This document shows positions 1-12,110 of a stretch of 64,000 bases of DNA, one piece after another. Source of the stretch: Doris montereyensis. Its lineage: Eukaryota > Mollusca > Gastropoda > Nudibranchia > Dorididae. Below the pieces are notes generated by a model. It did not search any database and was not told the origin of the DNA. It worked only from the letters and a program-made list of their open reading frames with translations. The DNA lies in the NCBI GenBank assembly GCA_037039925.1, contig JAXRKP010000151.1, positions 180,001 through 244,000 of the forward strand, written 5' to 3'. Positions within the stretch are counted from its first letter, which is position 1. Each line of letters begins with the position of its first letter. The translations under genes were made by a program, and so were the position numbers.

Positions 1-6
1 TAAATA

Positions 7-91
<85 letters not shown>
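1..91. repeat. (TAA)n microsatellite
   Basis: About 90 bases of near-perfect TAA repeat open the window, so the array may extend leftwards. Confidence 0.95.
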
Positions 92-1199
92 ACTCACACA
101 TTCACGCCTACATATATGTTATACATGCACACACTTATACACATGTTCATCAATGGATCAATGGAAAAAAAGTGATGTAGAGATGCACACACTATGATAA
201 TAATCAAATGCAGATGAATATGTTCATCTGTCTATTTCTTCATCGATCTGTCTGTCCCTTAAACAGATCAGAGTTCTGTGTAATTGTCTGTAAACAACCT
301 TCACTAGGCGTACTTGTGGAAAACTTCACAGTTACAGCTTTCATTCTATTGTCTGTACCCACGGAGCATTTAATGAGTAACACCTTATGCCTTCTTGTAT
401 AGACATGTAACACATTCTGTCGTCATTTTCAAGGTAAATGTTACAGGTGTTCAATGATTCGTTCCTCGATGATTCATTGTGTTTGGTGCTAGCTGTAAAC
501 CACTGCAAAATGTTGGCGGGGAGGGTTGTGTGAGCAAGAAAGTCTATTCCAAACGTATTCATAACGTGATTTAAGTCCAGATTCCTTTTGTTTACACTTT
601 GTTTCTTTGTGTACGTTTCCCCACATCTCTCGGATTAAAACAATTAGAAAACGGAAATAGAAAGAGAGCTCTTATAAATTAAATGGCTTTTTCCCATCAT
701 AGACTTATGATTTCTCTTTTGCTTTGTTCTGTTATAAGATATGATAAAATATTTCTAACCACTAAATCTCTGTACGTCCCTTCTGTCCCACATTGCACAC
801 CATGAGTTAATTGACACCCAAACATGCATCATAGCGTGACGTGGATATTGGTAGTAGCATGCACGGCACGTGCAGCTAATTTCCGTTCCATTCTAATTGG
901 AGGGAATTCTTTTTCATTTGTGTCAGACAGTTAAATATTCCCATCAGTTGCTTGCCATGGACGCTTTTTGTTTTTAACTCAGGTCTGTTTTCATAATTGC
1001 ATAGTATTTTGAGACTGTGGGCTAATTAGCTCTATCCCCGATCAATTTCCGTATGCACACAGGGTCTTACATAAATTGATTAACAACAATCAATGTTTCT
1101 TTGTTGTTCTCATGCTGATTCACTAACATTATGTTATCTTCGTCGTTCATGTAAGAGACAAGTAAACGAGCATTCCTGTGTAGCGACTGGTGGATAACA
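92..1199. other. Unique noncoding sequence
   Basis: No exon, RNA gene or repeat is recognised. The part 840-1130 has balanced composition and homeodomain-type sites (see findings). Confidence 0.5.
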
Positions 1200-1875
1200 A
1201 CTGGTATTATCACCTAGTGGTTATTAAGGTCCACGGACATGTAGAGTTATTGTTTTGTTTTGACGTCTTTATGACTGGCATTATCACCCAGTGATTTTTA
1301 AAGCAATCTCAGTGACATTGACACTTGTAATATTTTGTCCGGACAGTCGTAAGACTGGCATTATCGCCTAGTCGTCAGTAAGGTTACGTTTTGTCTAGAC
1401 ATCCGTACAACTAACTAGCGTTATCATTTAGTGCATTTTGTGTACCCTGCGTTACAGATGTAAAGTTACGTTTTGTCTAGACATCCGTACAACTAACTGG
1501 CGTGATCATCTTGCGCATTTTGTGTACCCTGCGTGACAGATGTAAAGTTACGTTTTGTCTAGACATCCGTACAACTAACTGGCGTTATCATCTAGTGTAT
1601 TTTGTGTACACTGCGTGACAGATGTAAAGTTACGTTTTGTCTAGACATCCGTACAACTAACTGGCGTTATCATCTAGTGTATTTTGTGTACACTGCGTGA
1701 CAGATGTAAAGTATGTTTTGTCTAGACAGCCTTACAACTAACTGGCGTTATCATCTAGCGCATTTTGTGTACCCTGCGTGACAGGTGTAAAGTATGCTTT
1801 GTCTACACATCCTTATAACTGGCGTTATGGCATAGTGTATTTTTATGTACACTACAAAACAGATGTAAAGTTATA
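1200..1875. repeat. 82-bp minisatellite
   Basis: The phrase gttacgttttgtctagacat recurs at 1383, 1465, 1547 and 1629, with variants (gtatg..) at 1711 and 1792, so the unit is 82 bp. Each unit contains ggcgttatcatctagtg and accctgcgtgacagatgt. Degenerate units lie on the left from about 1200. Confidence 0.93.
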
Positions 1876-2585
1876 ATTTGTATTGTATGTACCCTACGTG
1901 ACAGATAGATAGTTACATTTTTAGAGTGTACCTCTATGGCAGATTTAATGTAACACTTTTCCTGGATAGCATCATAAGAGGGGGGTTAAGATACCTTTCC
2001 TATTAAGTAGAAAGTTCTATTTAACCTAGGCAGCGTTATAACTGTAATTAATCCCCCAATAGTTCTTACAACTGGCCTAGATATTTGATCTAGACAACTT
2101 TACAACGTACCCAAAAACAAAAAGCTTCTTGGATTTAATGTACTCTAAGTAACACTTGTAATGGTATATTGTGTATGAACAGCCTTATGACGGGCGTGAA
2201 CACAAACTGGTCCAAACAATGTATCGTGTTTGACAGGTGTAATGTTGTGGACTTTTCTGGTCAGCCTTATAACTGGTGTGAGGATATAAACGGGTCCTAA
2301 TAATGTACCGTACCTGACATTTGTAAAAGTTATGGTCAATCTTGACAGCCTTTCAACTGGTATGAGTAGCAAGTGGTTTTTAATGTACTTTACGTGACGA
2401 ATGTAACATTCTGTTTCATTATAAGCCGTCTCTGTTTCTACGTAATGTGTATATTCTCCTTGTTTACCGGTACATTGCAAAAACTCCACATAAGTGACTC
2501 GTTCCTTTTACACCATATTTTGTGCTTTTCTGTAGCAGCATTAACCTATGTAAAATTTAAAAATGTAAAGTTTCACCAAGACCGA
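1876..2585. repeat. Decayed continuation of the 82-bp minisatellite
   Basis: Recognisable pieces (acagccttataactgg, gtacc..acgtgacagatgtaa) recur with irregular spacing through 2585. The open frames here are by-products of the repeat. Confidence 0.6.
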
Positions 2586-2875
2586 TACAGCCCATAGAGC
2601 CGAAGCTTATTTTGGTTCCTAGTGTGTGAGTGGAAGAGGTTATAAATAATAGACACACATCCTCCCCCAATCCGAAACAGGACGCTGGTCTGTTGCAAAC
2701 GTTACTCCCCAACTGGTGTTTGCACATGGGTCGAGTGGGGAAATAGATATTGAGTGTTTATTTTTTCCCCGAGGGACACTACATTGGACTTGACATGGCC
2801 AGGATTCGAACCCAGGACCTCACTGTCCCAAGCCCGGAAGTGTAACCACTAGGTAACCGACGCCAGTCATTGACC
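2585..2875 (-). mobile_element. tRNA-derived SINE, family D
   Basis: Read on the minus strand it has a tRNA-like head (gtggttacacttcc.., B box ggttcgaatcct) and ends in ..ctatgggctgta. Other copies are at 18955-19185, 17105-17345, 47905-48105 and 58665-58915. Confidence 0.75.
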
Positions 2876-3739
2876 CATGAAACTTAGATTTAGATGCAGA
2901 AGTCGCATGTCTCAAATCTCAGGTTTGTCTGGAAATAGACGTAAAAAGTTAGATGAAATGGAGGAGGGTGAGAGAGATCGTCGAAATTAATTGAAAACTC
3001 ATCTTCAGTCTGCCAGGGCCGGACATTCCTGTAGCTATGAAGGCATATAGAAGATTAAAATATTGATCTTTGTATTGTAGCATTATGAAAAATCATTGAA
3101 AATAAGCAACGACAAAAAAATAAAACAAAACAGAAACGTGAAATTCACTTATTTGATCTACTTATGTCTTTGATATTAAAAAGCCGTGATCATAGAACAA
3201 AGGTTTGTTTTTGTCTTTATCAAACTTGATGTATGTATCCCTTCCAATGAATTCTGAAATGGTTTATTCCCTTTTTCCATCCTCATTATATAAGTGGCAT
3301 GACGTAGAATTAAAAAAGGTCTTTAAAAATAACTCAGATTACCAAACACATTTTTTTAATGGTTCAAGAATCACTGCTTCAATTTGACCGAGCCAATGAC
3401 TTAATGAACAACTAAAAGGATTGATATTCGTTCCACTCATGACGGCTGTAACACGACATTCAGATAAGATAAAATAAGATGTTATTGAAAAAGGGGGACC
3501 TTTTTTTCCCGTCTAATAAAGTTGGTGTAAAGCTTTGCCTTCTGTCCTATACTTCAGTTTGCACACGAGATCAACACTGTTTTAAACTTTCTTATCTGGA
3601 TCATGCCGTCATGGTTTGGATCAGTGTTTGGGTCCATTGTGAGTCATCACATTCATTCATGCTATGTTTTCGCTAGATCGTAAATTCCCTCTTTTAATCT
3701 GTGGAGTCCAAAATTATAGATTGTGGTTCCTAGATATTA
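2876..3739. other. Unique noncoding sequence
   Basis: AT-rich; no recognisable exon or repeat. The short open frames have no support. Confidence 0.45.
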
Positions 3740-3900
3740 TGGCACTTTCATTGGGTGAGCGGCTGGCAGGCGATGCTGGTAGGTCCTACTTCTTTACTTT
3801 CACTCTTTTTACTAATCCTTTCATCTGGCTGTTTTCTCTTTTTTCGCCCTGACATCACCGCAAATGATGGACGATGAAAATTACAATTAATCAAAAGCAC
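3740..3900 (+). mobile_element. SINE-like dispersed repeat, family A
   Basis: It shares 'gctggtaggtcctacttctt', a pyrimidine-rich middle ending ctgttttctctttt, and a tail 'atcaccgca..tggacg..' with at least seven other places in the window. Confidence 0.65.
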
Positions 3901-4539
3901 TTTCATTAGGATCCCTAGTCAATTGGGAACAATTAGTTCAAAAACCTTTACCGAACTCTGAGATCACCGCTGACCCTGTCACTTTTAAATAGATCTTGCC
4001 TATAATGTTGTTCAAAACAATTGTAAACGTGAGTGTTGCGCCAGTAATCAAGGTATCTCAAGTGTTCCTAAGGGATAAATGGCCATTGATAGTACTGCTT
4101 TGGGTAAGAATATTAAGCCTTGGAGTGAAAGTTCAACCTGATGCATGAAGTCTTTTCATATCATCCAACACACAGCTATTAAGAAGAAAATGGGTTCAAT
4201 CAATTCGAGTTTGGACCGCCATTGAATTGCTCGGTCTGTGGACTACCAATCGACCATGGTTCATGCCGTGAATAAAGTGAGCTTTTTGTTCAAGAATGCT
4301 GGCGTGGCAAAGCCTTGTATTGTCATGTCGTCCGTCGCACAAGAAAATGGTATTTACGTTAGGCTATGGAGCAATCTTCTGTCGTGTGAACCTGCATTGT
4401 GGTTGTCGCTAGATATTGTGTTACCATTCACCCCGGCTTCTATCACTCGAATTAGATATTTGTTCTCTGGAATCGATGGTAATACAAACATGTCATCGAA
4501 TAGGTTCTTGCGACACACTGAACAGACAGACATACAGAG

Positions 4540-4540
<1 letters not shown>
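3901..4540. other. Unique noncoding sequence
   Basis: A 161-codon plus-strand frame starts at 4238, but its second half is only the GA repeat. Its first half matches nothing I know and has no splice support. Confidence 0.4.
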
Positions 4541-4635
<95 letters not shown>

Positions 4636-4662
4636 CAGAGAGACAGAGAGACAGAGAGAGAC

Positions 4663-4697
<35 letters not shown>

Positions 4698-4704
4698 CAG
4701 AGGA
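4541..4704. repeat. (GA)n microsatellite with GACA/GAGACA interruptions
   Basis: About 85 bases of pure GA are followed by GAGACA-type units. Frames on both strands here (poly-RE, poly-SL) are artefacts. Confidence 0.97.
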
Positions 4705-5694
4705 AAGGGGGGGGTGCAGATAAACAACAACAAAGCAAATACTAATTATAGTGTACAACTTTGATGGCTACAAGAGGAAGGAGTTTTATGATCACAAGGA
4801 AAACTAATGACGTACTAGGAGATGTTTTGTGGAAGGAAAAGGGACATAAATCGACACGAGAGCCTGAATAACGGGCACCAGCAGAGAGTCTGTGGAATGT
4901 ATCCACCAGGGAATGGGGGGGGGGAGAGAAAACCTGATGGTAGGGGAGAGAGAAAAATCGTTACCCAGTGTGTACCGGAACAGGCAGACGATAAAACAGG
5001 AAAACCGCCAGCGATCGATCGTTTGCAAGGGGAGAGGGAAGGGGAGGGGGGCTGGGCTGTATTTTGCGTGGCAGAGGACACGCGCGCTGACGTGTTTCTT
5101 CTAGAGCAATAACTGGACCTTGTTTTCTCCCTTTTCTTTATAAGTTTACATTGAAAGAATGACGTAGTTTATCTGGTTTTCCTACGCTTTTGATGAAAAG
5201 TTATATTGACAGAGATGCCGCTCGTGGAACAATTGCATGTCTGTCTTGAACCCAAGTTAATCTTTGTCTTGTTTTTGTTTTGTTTTTAAAGTTCCGTTTG
5301 GAGCTTGGCTAAATGGGTGTACTCGTTATGATAGTGGTTGTATTAAATCAATCATAAAGGTTTGCCCAATTATCTGATTGTAACATAAATATTTGTGTAG
5401 CTTGTCAACGTATAAATGTATTAGTATGGATTTGTTTTGTTGTTTGTTTAGGTTTTGTTTCGTTTTTTTGGTCGGTACGATATTTGTAGAACATGTAAAA
5501 ATGTAACATGTTGTATAGAGTTATGTGGGTGTACCATTGTTGAATTAATAAACGTATAAATGAAGATGTGCGGGAATATAACATTGTTGAATACATAAAT
5601 CTATCATTGGAGATTTATGTGAACGTAGCATTATTGCATCAGTATGTACCAGTGGAAATTTGAGTGGTCTTAACCTTTGAATTCAAAGTACTAT
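4705..5694. other. Unique noncoding sequence, partly G-rich
   Basis: There is a purine-rich patch at 4905-5055 and otherwise AT-rich sequence. Degenerate 47-bp units may begin near 5500. Confidence 0.4.
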
Positions 5695-5945
5695 CAAATG
5701 AGATGTGTGCCAACATAACTTTGTCGAATTAAATGTTGTATCATTGGAGATGTGTGCTAATATAACATTGTCGAATTAAATGTTGTATGATTGGAGATGT
5801 ATGCTAATATAACATTGTCGAATTAAAAGTTGTATCATTGGAGATGTGTGCCAACATAACTTTGTCGAATTAAATGTTGTATGATTGGAGATGTATGCTA
5901 ATATAACATTGTCGAATTAAAAGTTGTATCATTGGAGATTTCCGT
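5695..5945. repeat. 47-bp minisatellite
   Basis: 'ttggagatg' recurs at 5744, 5791, 5838, 5885 and 5932, exactly 47 bp apart. Units contain ataacattgtcgaattaaa. Confidence 0.93.
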
Positions 5946-6024
5946 AAATATAACTTTGAAGAAAACTGGTTACAATAATGGTGAACGTAACATTGCTCAA
6001 AAGGTTTAAAGTTAGGTATATTTG

Positions 6025-6385
6025 TGTGACATAATATTGTTGAAAGGTGTTGAAGTAATGGATAACTGTGTAACATAACATTGTTGAAAGGGGTTAAAGT
6101 AATGGATAACTGTGTGACATAACATTGTTGAAAGGTGTTGAAGTAATGGATAACTGTGTGACATAACATTGTTGAAAGGTGTTGAAGTAATGGATAACTG
6201 TGTGACATAACATTGTTGAAAGGGGTTAAAGTAATGGATAACTGTGTGACATAACATTGTTGAAAGGTGTTGAAGTAATGGATAACTGTGTAACATAACA
6301 TTGTTGAAAGGGGTTAAAGTAATGGATAACTGTGTAACATAACATTGTTGAAAGGGGTTAAAGTAATGGATATTTGCATGAACGT
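6025..6385. repeat. 44-bp minisatellite
   Basis: About eight units of tgtgacataacattgttgaa + agg(t/g)gtt(g/a)aagtaatgg. The word 'ataacattgt' is shared with the neighbouring 47-bp unit. Because 44 is not a multiple of 3, the minus-strand frames rotate through the same peptide in three readings. Confidence 0.95.
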
Positions 6386-6579
6386 ATCATTTTGATAGGG
6401 TCAAATGTAAAGCAGATTTGTGAGACGGTAACATTATTGAATTAATATGTGAGTGGAGATGTGTGTTGAGTTTCATTGTTCAAAAAGTAGATTTATCTGT
6501 GTATGTTTATGTTATCATAAGCCTGTTTGATATAAACAATGTGCAGACATTTTTTTTAAGAGCGTCTGATGTTTTGTTA

Positions 6580-6960
6580 TAAGAGTTGCAAGTTGTGTAG
6601 CCATAACCTTGTAGATTTTGCTAGAAGAGTTGTCGGCTATTTGTGTAGCCATAACCTTGTAGATTTTGCTAGAAGAGTTGTCGGCTATTTGTGTAGCCAT
6701 AACCTTGTAGATTTTGTTAGAAGAGTTGTCGGCTATTTGTGTAGCCATAACCTTGTAAATTTTGTTAGAAGAGTTGTCGGCTATTTGTGTAGCCATAACC
6801 TTGTAAATTTTGTTAGAAGAGTTGTCGGCTATTTGTGTAGCCATAACCTTGTAAATTTTGTTAGAAGAGTTGTCGGCAAGTTGTGTAGCCATAACCTTGT
6901 ATATTAGCTAGAAGAGTTGTCGGCTATTTGTTTAGCCATAACCTTGTAGATTTTGTTAGT
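6580..6960. repeat. 48-bp minisatellite, subtype 1
   Basis: About eight near-identical 48-bp units: gtgtagccataaccttgtag + attttg(c/t)tagaagagttg + tcggctattt. 48 is a multiple of 3 and the unit lacks stops in some frames, so open frames occur on both strands. They are not credible genes. Confidence 0.96.
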
Positions 6961-8340
6961 TTAGTTATATAAGTGTAGTCATAGCGATATAGACTTTTTC
7001 AGAAGCGTTGCCGGTGATTTGTGTATCTAAAACGTTGAAGATATGTGGAGTTGCCGGCTATTTGTGTAGCCATTATGTTGCGAACATAATTGAGGAAGTT
7101 TCTGGTTTTTGTGTAGCCATTGTATTGCAAACTTAGTTTAGGAATAGCTGCAAGCAGTTTGCGTAGCCATAACGTTGTATACTTTTAAAAGAGCTGCAGG
7201 CAATTTGTGTAGCCATAATGTTGTAGACTTTTGAAAAGAGTTTCACGCAATTTGTGTAGCCGTAACATTGTAAACTTTTTAGAGCATCAGGAAATTTGTA
7301 TAATCATAATGTTATAGACTTTGTAGAAAGAGTTTGCAGGCAATGTGTGTATCCGTAACGTTGTAGACTTTGTTAGAAGATCTGCAAGGAATGTGTGTAT
7401 CCATAACGTTGTAGACTTTGTTAGAAGATATGCAGGCAATGTGTGTAGCCATAACGTTGTAGACTTTGTTAGAAGATCTGCAGGGAATTTATGTGGTCAT
7501 AATGTTATAGACTTTGCTAGAAGATGTGCAGGCAATTTGTGTAACCATAACGTTGTAGACTTTGCTAGAAGATGTGCAGGCAATGTGTGTAGCCATAACG
7601 TTGTAGACTTTGTTAGAAGATGTGCAGGCAATGTGTGTAGCCATAACGTTGTAGACTTTGTTAGAAGATGTGCAGGCAATTTGTGTAGCCATAATGTTGT
7701 AGACTTTGCTAGAAGATGTGCAGGCAATGTGTGTAGCCATAACGTTGTAGACTTTGTTACAAGATGTGCAGGCCATGTGTGTAGCCATAACGTTGTAAAC
7801 TTTGTTAGAAGATGTGCAGGCAATGTGTGTAGCCATAACGCTGTAGACTTTGTTAGAAGATGTGCAGGCAATGTCTGTAGCCATAACGTTGTAGACTTTG
7901 TTAGAATATCTGCAGGAAATATGAGTAGCCATAACGTTGTAGACATCTTTAGAAGATCTGCAGACAATGTGTGCAGCCATTAGGTTGTAGATTTTGTTAA
8001 AAGAGTTACAGATAATATGTGTAGCCATAACGTTGTAGATTGTATTGCAGGCAATTTGTGTAGCCATAACATTGTAAACTTTTTAGAAGACTTGTTGGCA
8101 ATTTGTGTTTGGTCATAATGTTGTAGACTTGGTTAGATGATAAGCTGCCTATTTGTATTTAGTCAAAATGTTGTAGACTTGATTAGAAGATTAGTTGCCA
8201 ATTCGTGTTTAGTCAAAATGTTGTGGACTTGGTTAGAACATTAACTGCCTATTTGTGTTAAGTCAAAATGTTGTAGTCTTGGTGAGAAGATTAACTGCCT
8301 ATTTGTGTTTAGTCAAAATTTTGTAGACTTTGTTAGAAGA
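6961..8340. repeat. 48-bp minisatellite, subtype 2 and decayed units
   Basis: Same 48-bp family with the core gtgtagccataacgttgtag + actttgttagaagatgtgca + ggcaat. It is most regular at 7370-7970 and decays at 6961-7340 and 7990-8340. The frames with repeated VCSHNVVDFVRRCAGN on plus and a Met-rich repeat on minus are by-products. Confidence 0.93.
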
Positions 8341-8967
8341 GCTGCTGACAACTTGTCACTCACTTGATTTTGATGGAAACAGGTTACATTAGAATTAAGA
8401 TGGTTGCATTAAGATAGAATTGTGTCTGTGTATCAGTAGATAAGCCTGAGGATATCAATGTAGAATCCGCGAAAGAGTATCTTAATTGTGGAGGGGCGGG
8501 AGGCGGGGGTGTTTTGTAGTTATTTTTGTTTGTTTAGATTTTGAGTTGTTTGTTTGTTGGGTTTAATTTGGGGAAGGGTGGGTATTTTGTTGTTGTCCAT
8601 GTTGGATGTTTTGCTATTCTTTTAATGTACATTTAGCTGTTTTTCTTTTTTATGTGCAATATGGGTTGTTTTTTGTTTTGTTTGTCGTTGGTTTGTTAGT
8701 TGCTGTTTGGGGGGGGGGGGGGAGGTTGCTTGGTTGTTGTTTTCTTGGGCTTTTTTATTATTTTGTGGAAGGGGGAGGTGGATTTTTGTGAGTTCTGTTG
8801 GGATTTATGACGTTATGTGATCTATTCTTTCGTCGTTTTGTTTGGATGTGCTGAATGATGTTGGCCCTAGATTTTGGGATTGAGCATGCAACAGTGCAGT
8901 CTCTTAACCAAATTGTGAGATTTTATCTTCGTGCACGTGAAAATAATGAACAGCCCAAACTATTAGT
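8341..8967. other. T/G-rich noncoding sequence
   Basis: Repeated gtttgtt-type low complexity and a poly-G run near 8710-8722. No gene seen. Confidence 0.5.
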
Positions 8968-8983
8968 GGGCGTGTGTCTGTGT

Positions 8984-9037
<54 letters not shown>
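8968..9037. repeat. (GT)n microsatellite
   Basis: About 70 bases of GT repeat with a few tctgtg interruptions at the left end. Confidence 0.95.
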
Positions 9038-9038
<1 letters not shown>

Positions 9039-9199
9039 CGCGTTGATCTTAGAAACTGACGTTGGTTTTCCCCATCCCGTTTTATGTTTTGTTTTCGGGG
9101 GGGGGGAGTCTTGAAAATACTCTTCTCGTGTTTGAATTTTGTTAAATTAGCAAACATTAGGGCTCTTGTGTCAATTGTGTTGGTGCCTAGTGTGTGTGT

Positions 9200-9200
9200 G

Positions 9201-9263
<63 letters not shown>

Positions 9264-9343
9264 GACAGACAGACAGACAGACAGACATACACACACACAC
9301 ATAGACAGATACACAGACAGACACACAGAAACACAGACGGACA
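9200..9343. repeat. (GA)n(GACA)n(CA)n compound microsatellite
   Basis: Pure GA to about 9262, then CAGA units and then CA/ACAG units to 9343. Confidence 0.95.
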
Positions 9344-9589
9344 GAGGTTCCATGTTGTATTTAATCTATTGTCATTCAGCCAATTGATTTTTTCCTCATA
9401 TTATGTTATAAAGATAGCAATGACTGTATTTGGGCCACCATTCCACTATCTTTTGTCATCATCCCTGCCCCTAGCGCCCCCCCCCCCCGCGACTCATTAC
9501 TCAGTAGTACTTATGAATTATGATAATTGTACCCTCATTACAATATAAATTGCGCTATAATGTCCATATCCATAATACACAATGTTCCG

Positions 9590-9870
9590 TAGGGCTATGC
9601 TGATGATGATAATACTCCCGAAAGGGATTTAGCTCACACCGGTCCCTTACCATCAATTATAATAATGTGGAGCGATAGAACCGTTTGGTGCCATCAATGA
9701 ACGCCATCGATCTCCGCCTTGCACGCCTTGTAATTATCGGAATCCCGCGATACGGCCGCTGTTTCGTCACAACGTTAACCGCTGCTAGCCGAGTGGGAGG
9801 GTTTCAATAATTATTTATTTATCACTCAAATCATCAGACAGCCAACAGTGTTGTCGGTGGGATTGTCACG
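9590..9870. promoter_or_regulatory. Candidate conserved noncoding/enhancer-like block
   Basis: Unlike its surroundings this block has no low complexity, balanced base use and several CpGs. It carries homeodomain-type cores: caattataataatg (9655), gtaattatcgg (9731), aataattatttattta (9807) and ctcaaatcatcagac. It lies about 5 kb upstream of the first recognised POU6F exon. The role is inferred from composition only. Confidence 0.3.
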
Positions 9871-10990
9871 CTGTGCCAGCTCTTTGACTCTATCCTCTTT
9901 CTTCAGTTCTTGTCCTTCTGCCCCCCCCCCACCCTTTCATTTTTCCTTTATTTTTCCCACAGTAAGATAGACTACGGGCATGCTTTTCTTTTCTCTTGGT
10001 TTTCATTTATGTTTCTTTGTTGTTGGTGCTGTTATTGATCCAGCAGCACTAGGACAAGTTGCCCTTCGACCCAATGCCATGTAGTATTTACAGGTGTTTT
10101 CATCTGTTGTAGAGTTCCATATAGGGTGTTCCAGGTATCGTGTTTCTTATTGAGTACAGTTTTGCGTAAGACTTTTAGTCTGTGACATTCAAAAAAGGTG
10201 GTGGGTCACAGTTTCATTGGGGTTGGTCACAAGAGGGCTCACTGGGGGCAAGTTACGGTTGTATTTGGTTCAGCTGCACATTGTGTGTTCGGAGTCTGAA
10301 AGTGGTGACTTAATCTTTCAGTTTTAGTTGGTTGATGTTTTCTTTTGTTTGTGGAGTGGTCATATGTCGGTAAAAAAATAATCTTCCAGTCTTTCCTAAA
10401 GCCCATCTGTTCACCCAGTCCTCTTTACACTGATGATTCGTTAAAATTGTGTGTGAGGAAATGGGAAATAAGAAGAGGCGGAGAATATAAATCAAAGGAG
10501 TGGAGGGGGGGGCATTTACAGGTATGTCTAATCACCATACATCATTGATTGCCTGTTATGTGTGTAGCTGGGTGGGTGTGTGTGTGGTCATCTTTGTCGA
10601 TTCATTTTACGACCAAAGGTCTATAAGTAGAGACATGGTTAACTGTCATAGTCATAGCTGACTTGATTTATTGTTTTCTGTTTTGTTTTACTTGTTTTGG
10701 GAGGTAAGGGTAGTTCCATCTTTTTTTCCTTTCATGGGTCCGATGTGTTATTCCTGGTTTCGAAATTGTTAGCGAGCAGGCAGTGCTGGGTAGTCCTTCT
10801 TCCTTCCTTTTATTCTTTTACGGGTATTTATATCCTTTCGATTCATTCCCAGGTCGCCAGAGATATGGTGAACAGAGTAAATGTTAATCACTCATTCTTT
10901 ATTGGTTTGGTTTGTTTCTATATCGATATTTTAATTAACGATAAGAGAAATGTCAATTAGTCGCTACATATTTGTTTCCTCTTCTCTTGG
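9871..10990. other. Noncoding sequence with a family A SINE fragment
   Basis: Nothing gene-like. At about 10770-10880 'aggcagtgctgggtagtcct' and following pyrimidines match the head of SINE family A. Confidence 0.4.
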
Positions 10991-11165
10991 GGGGGGGGGG
11001 ATCTTTTTGTTGTTTATGTTGTTGATTTGATTTGATTTTTTTTTATTTTTTTTATTTATTTATTTATTTGGGGGGGGGGGGGGGGGGGGGGTTGGTTGTG
11101 TGTTGTTGTTGTTTTGTTTTTTTTTTTTTTTGGGGGGGGGGTTTGGTAGGAGGGGGGGGGGGTGT
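10991..11165. repeat. Poly-G / poly-T homopolymer cluster
   Basis: Runs include 11 G at about 10990, 22 G at 11070-11091, long T runs, 10 G near 11132 and 12 G near 11153. Plus-strand G-runs can form quadruplexes and are error-prone in sequencing. Confidence 0.9.
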
Positions 11166-11388
11166 TCTTTTACACATTATACAGTTAGTACATTTTTGGA
11201 TGATAATAATTATTTAGAACGAAAATCTTTAGCATTCTATGGGTTAGAGCCTTTTGCCGCCTTATCTCTTCCATCTTTTTTTAAAGTGGAATATTTTCTT
11301 TCTTCTTCTTAATCACCTGTTTCCCACCCCCACTTATCTCTTCCATCTCTTTTTCTCTCTGGAATATTTTCTTTCTCTCTTCTCTCTT

Positions 11389-11527
<139 letters not shown>

Positions 11528-11559
11528 TCACACTTCACCTCTCTTCCTGATATATACTG

Positions 11560-11700
11560 GGCAAGCACTGCTGGTAAGCCCGACTCCTTTTCTTTCCTAC
11601 TTTCATGTATCTTCCTCTTGCTGTTTCCTTTTAATTCACCCTGAGATCATCGCATATGGTGGACTGGGTACATTTCAATAAGACAAAACAAACAATCCTT
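11560..11700 (+). mobile_element. SINE-like dispersed repeat, family A
   Basis: Clear copy: gcactgctggtaagcccgac, ctcttgctgtttccttttaa, ctgagatcatcgcatatggt, then an AAACAAACAA-type tail. Confidence 0.75.
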
Positions 11701-12110
11701 TTATCTATTTCTCCATGCCATTCCTTTCCATTTTTTGTCTTCGTCATCTCCCTTCCCTTCCCTCCTCTTCTCTTCTCTATTCATTTCTCTCTACTCTATG
11801 TTCTAGTTGTTATTTTGAACGTCGTGGATGTAGCCTTACGAAGGATTATGCCCGAATCGGAAACGCTCCGTGTTCGATTGGTCTTTTCTAGTGGAGTTCT
11901 ATTAGTAGCTTACGCTGCCTTTGTTTTGTATTGATCTTTTGTAATAGTAATAAGAGAGCATCACTCCATGGGGTGGGTGTCAACTGGTTTATAACTATGG
12001 TGTCTTTTTGAGGATGAACCGACAGAGGCAGTACCATGATTGCATTCTCCACAGCGTTTACTGTCACGTGGTATCCGATTTCTTATCCTGCGATCGCTGC
12101 TTTCAAAGAT
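11701..12110. other. Noncoding sequence
   Basis: No feature recognised. Confidence 0.4.

Noticed and set aside
4238..4758. Overlapping frames of 81-161 codons on both strands
   Set aside because: Most of each frame is (GA)n/(CT)n repeat giving poly-RE or poly-SL, and the remainder matches nothing and has no splice support.
5870..6301. 143-codon minus-strand frame with repeated YPLLQHLSTMLCHTV
   Set aside because: It is the 44-bp minisatellite read in rotating frames. The same peptide appears in two overlapping frames, as expected of a noncoding tandem repeat.
7345..8067. Cys/His-containing repeat proteins on plus (212 codons) and minus (192 codons)
   Set aside because: Both are readings of the 48-bp satellite, with no start context, signal or conserved domain. 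The Cys/His spacing is simply the unit length.
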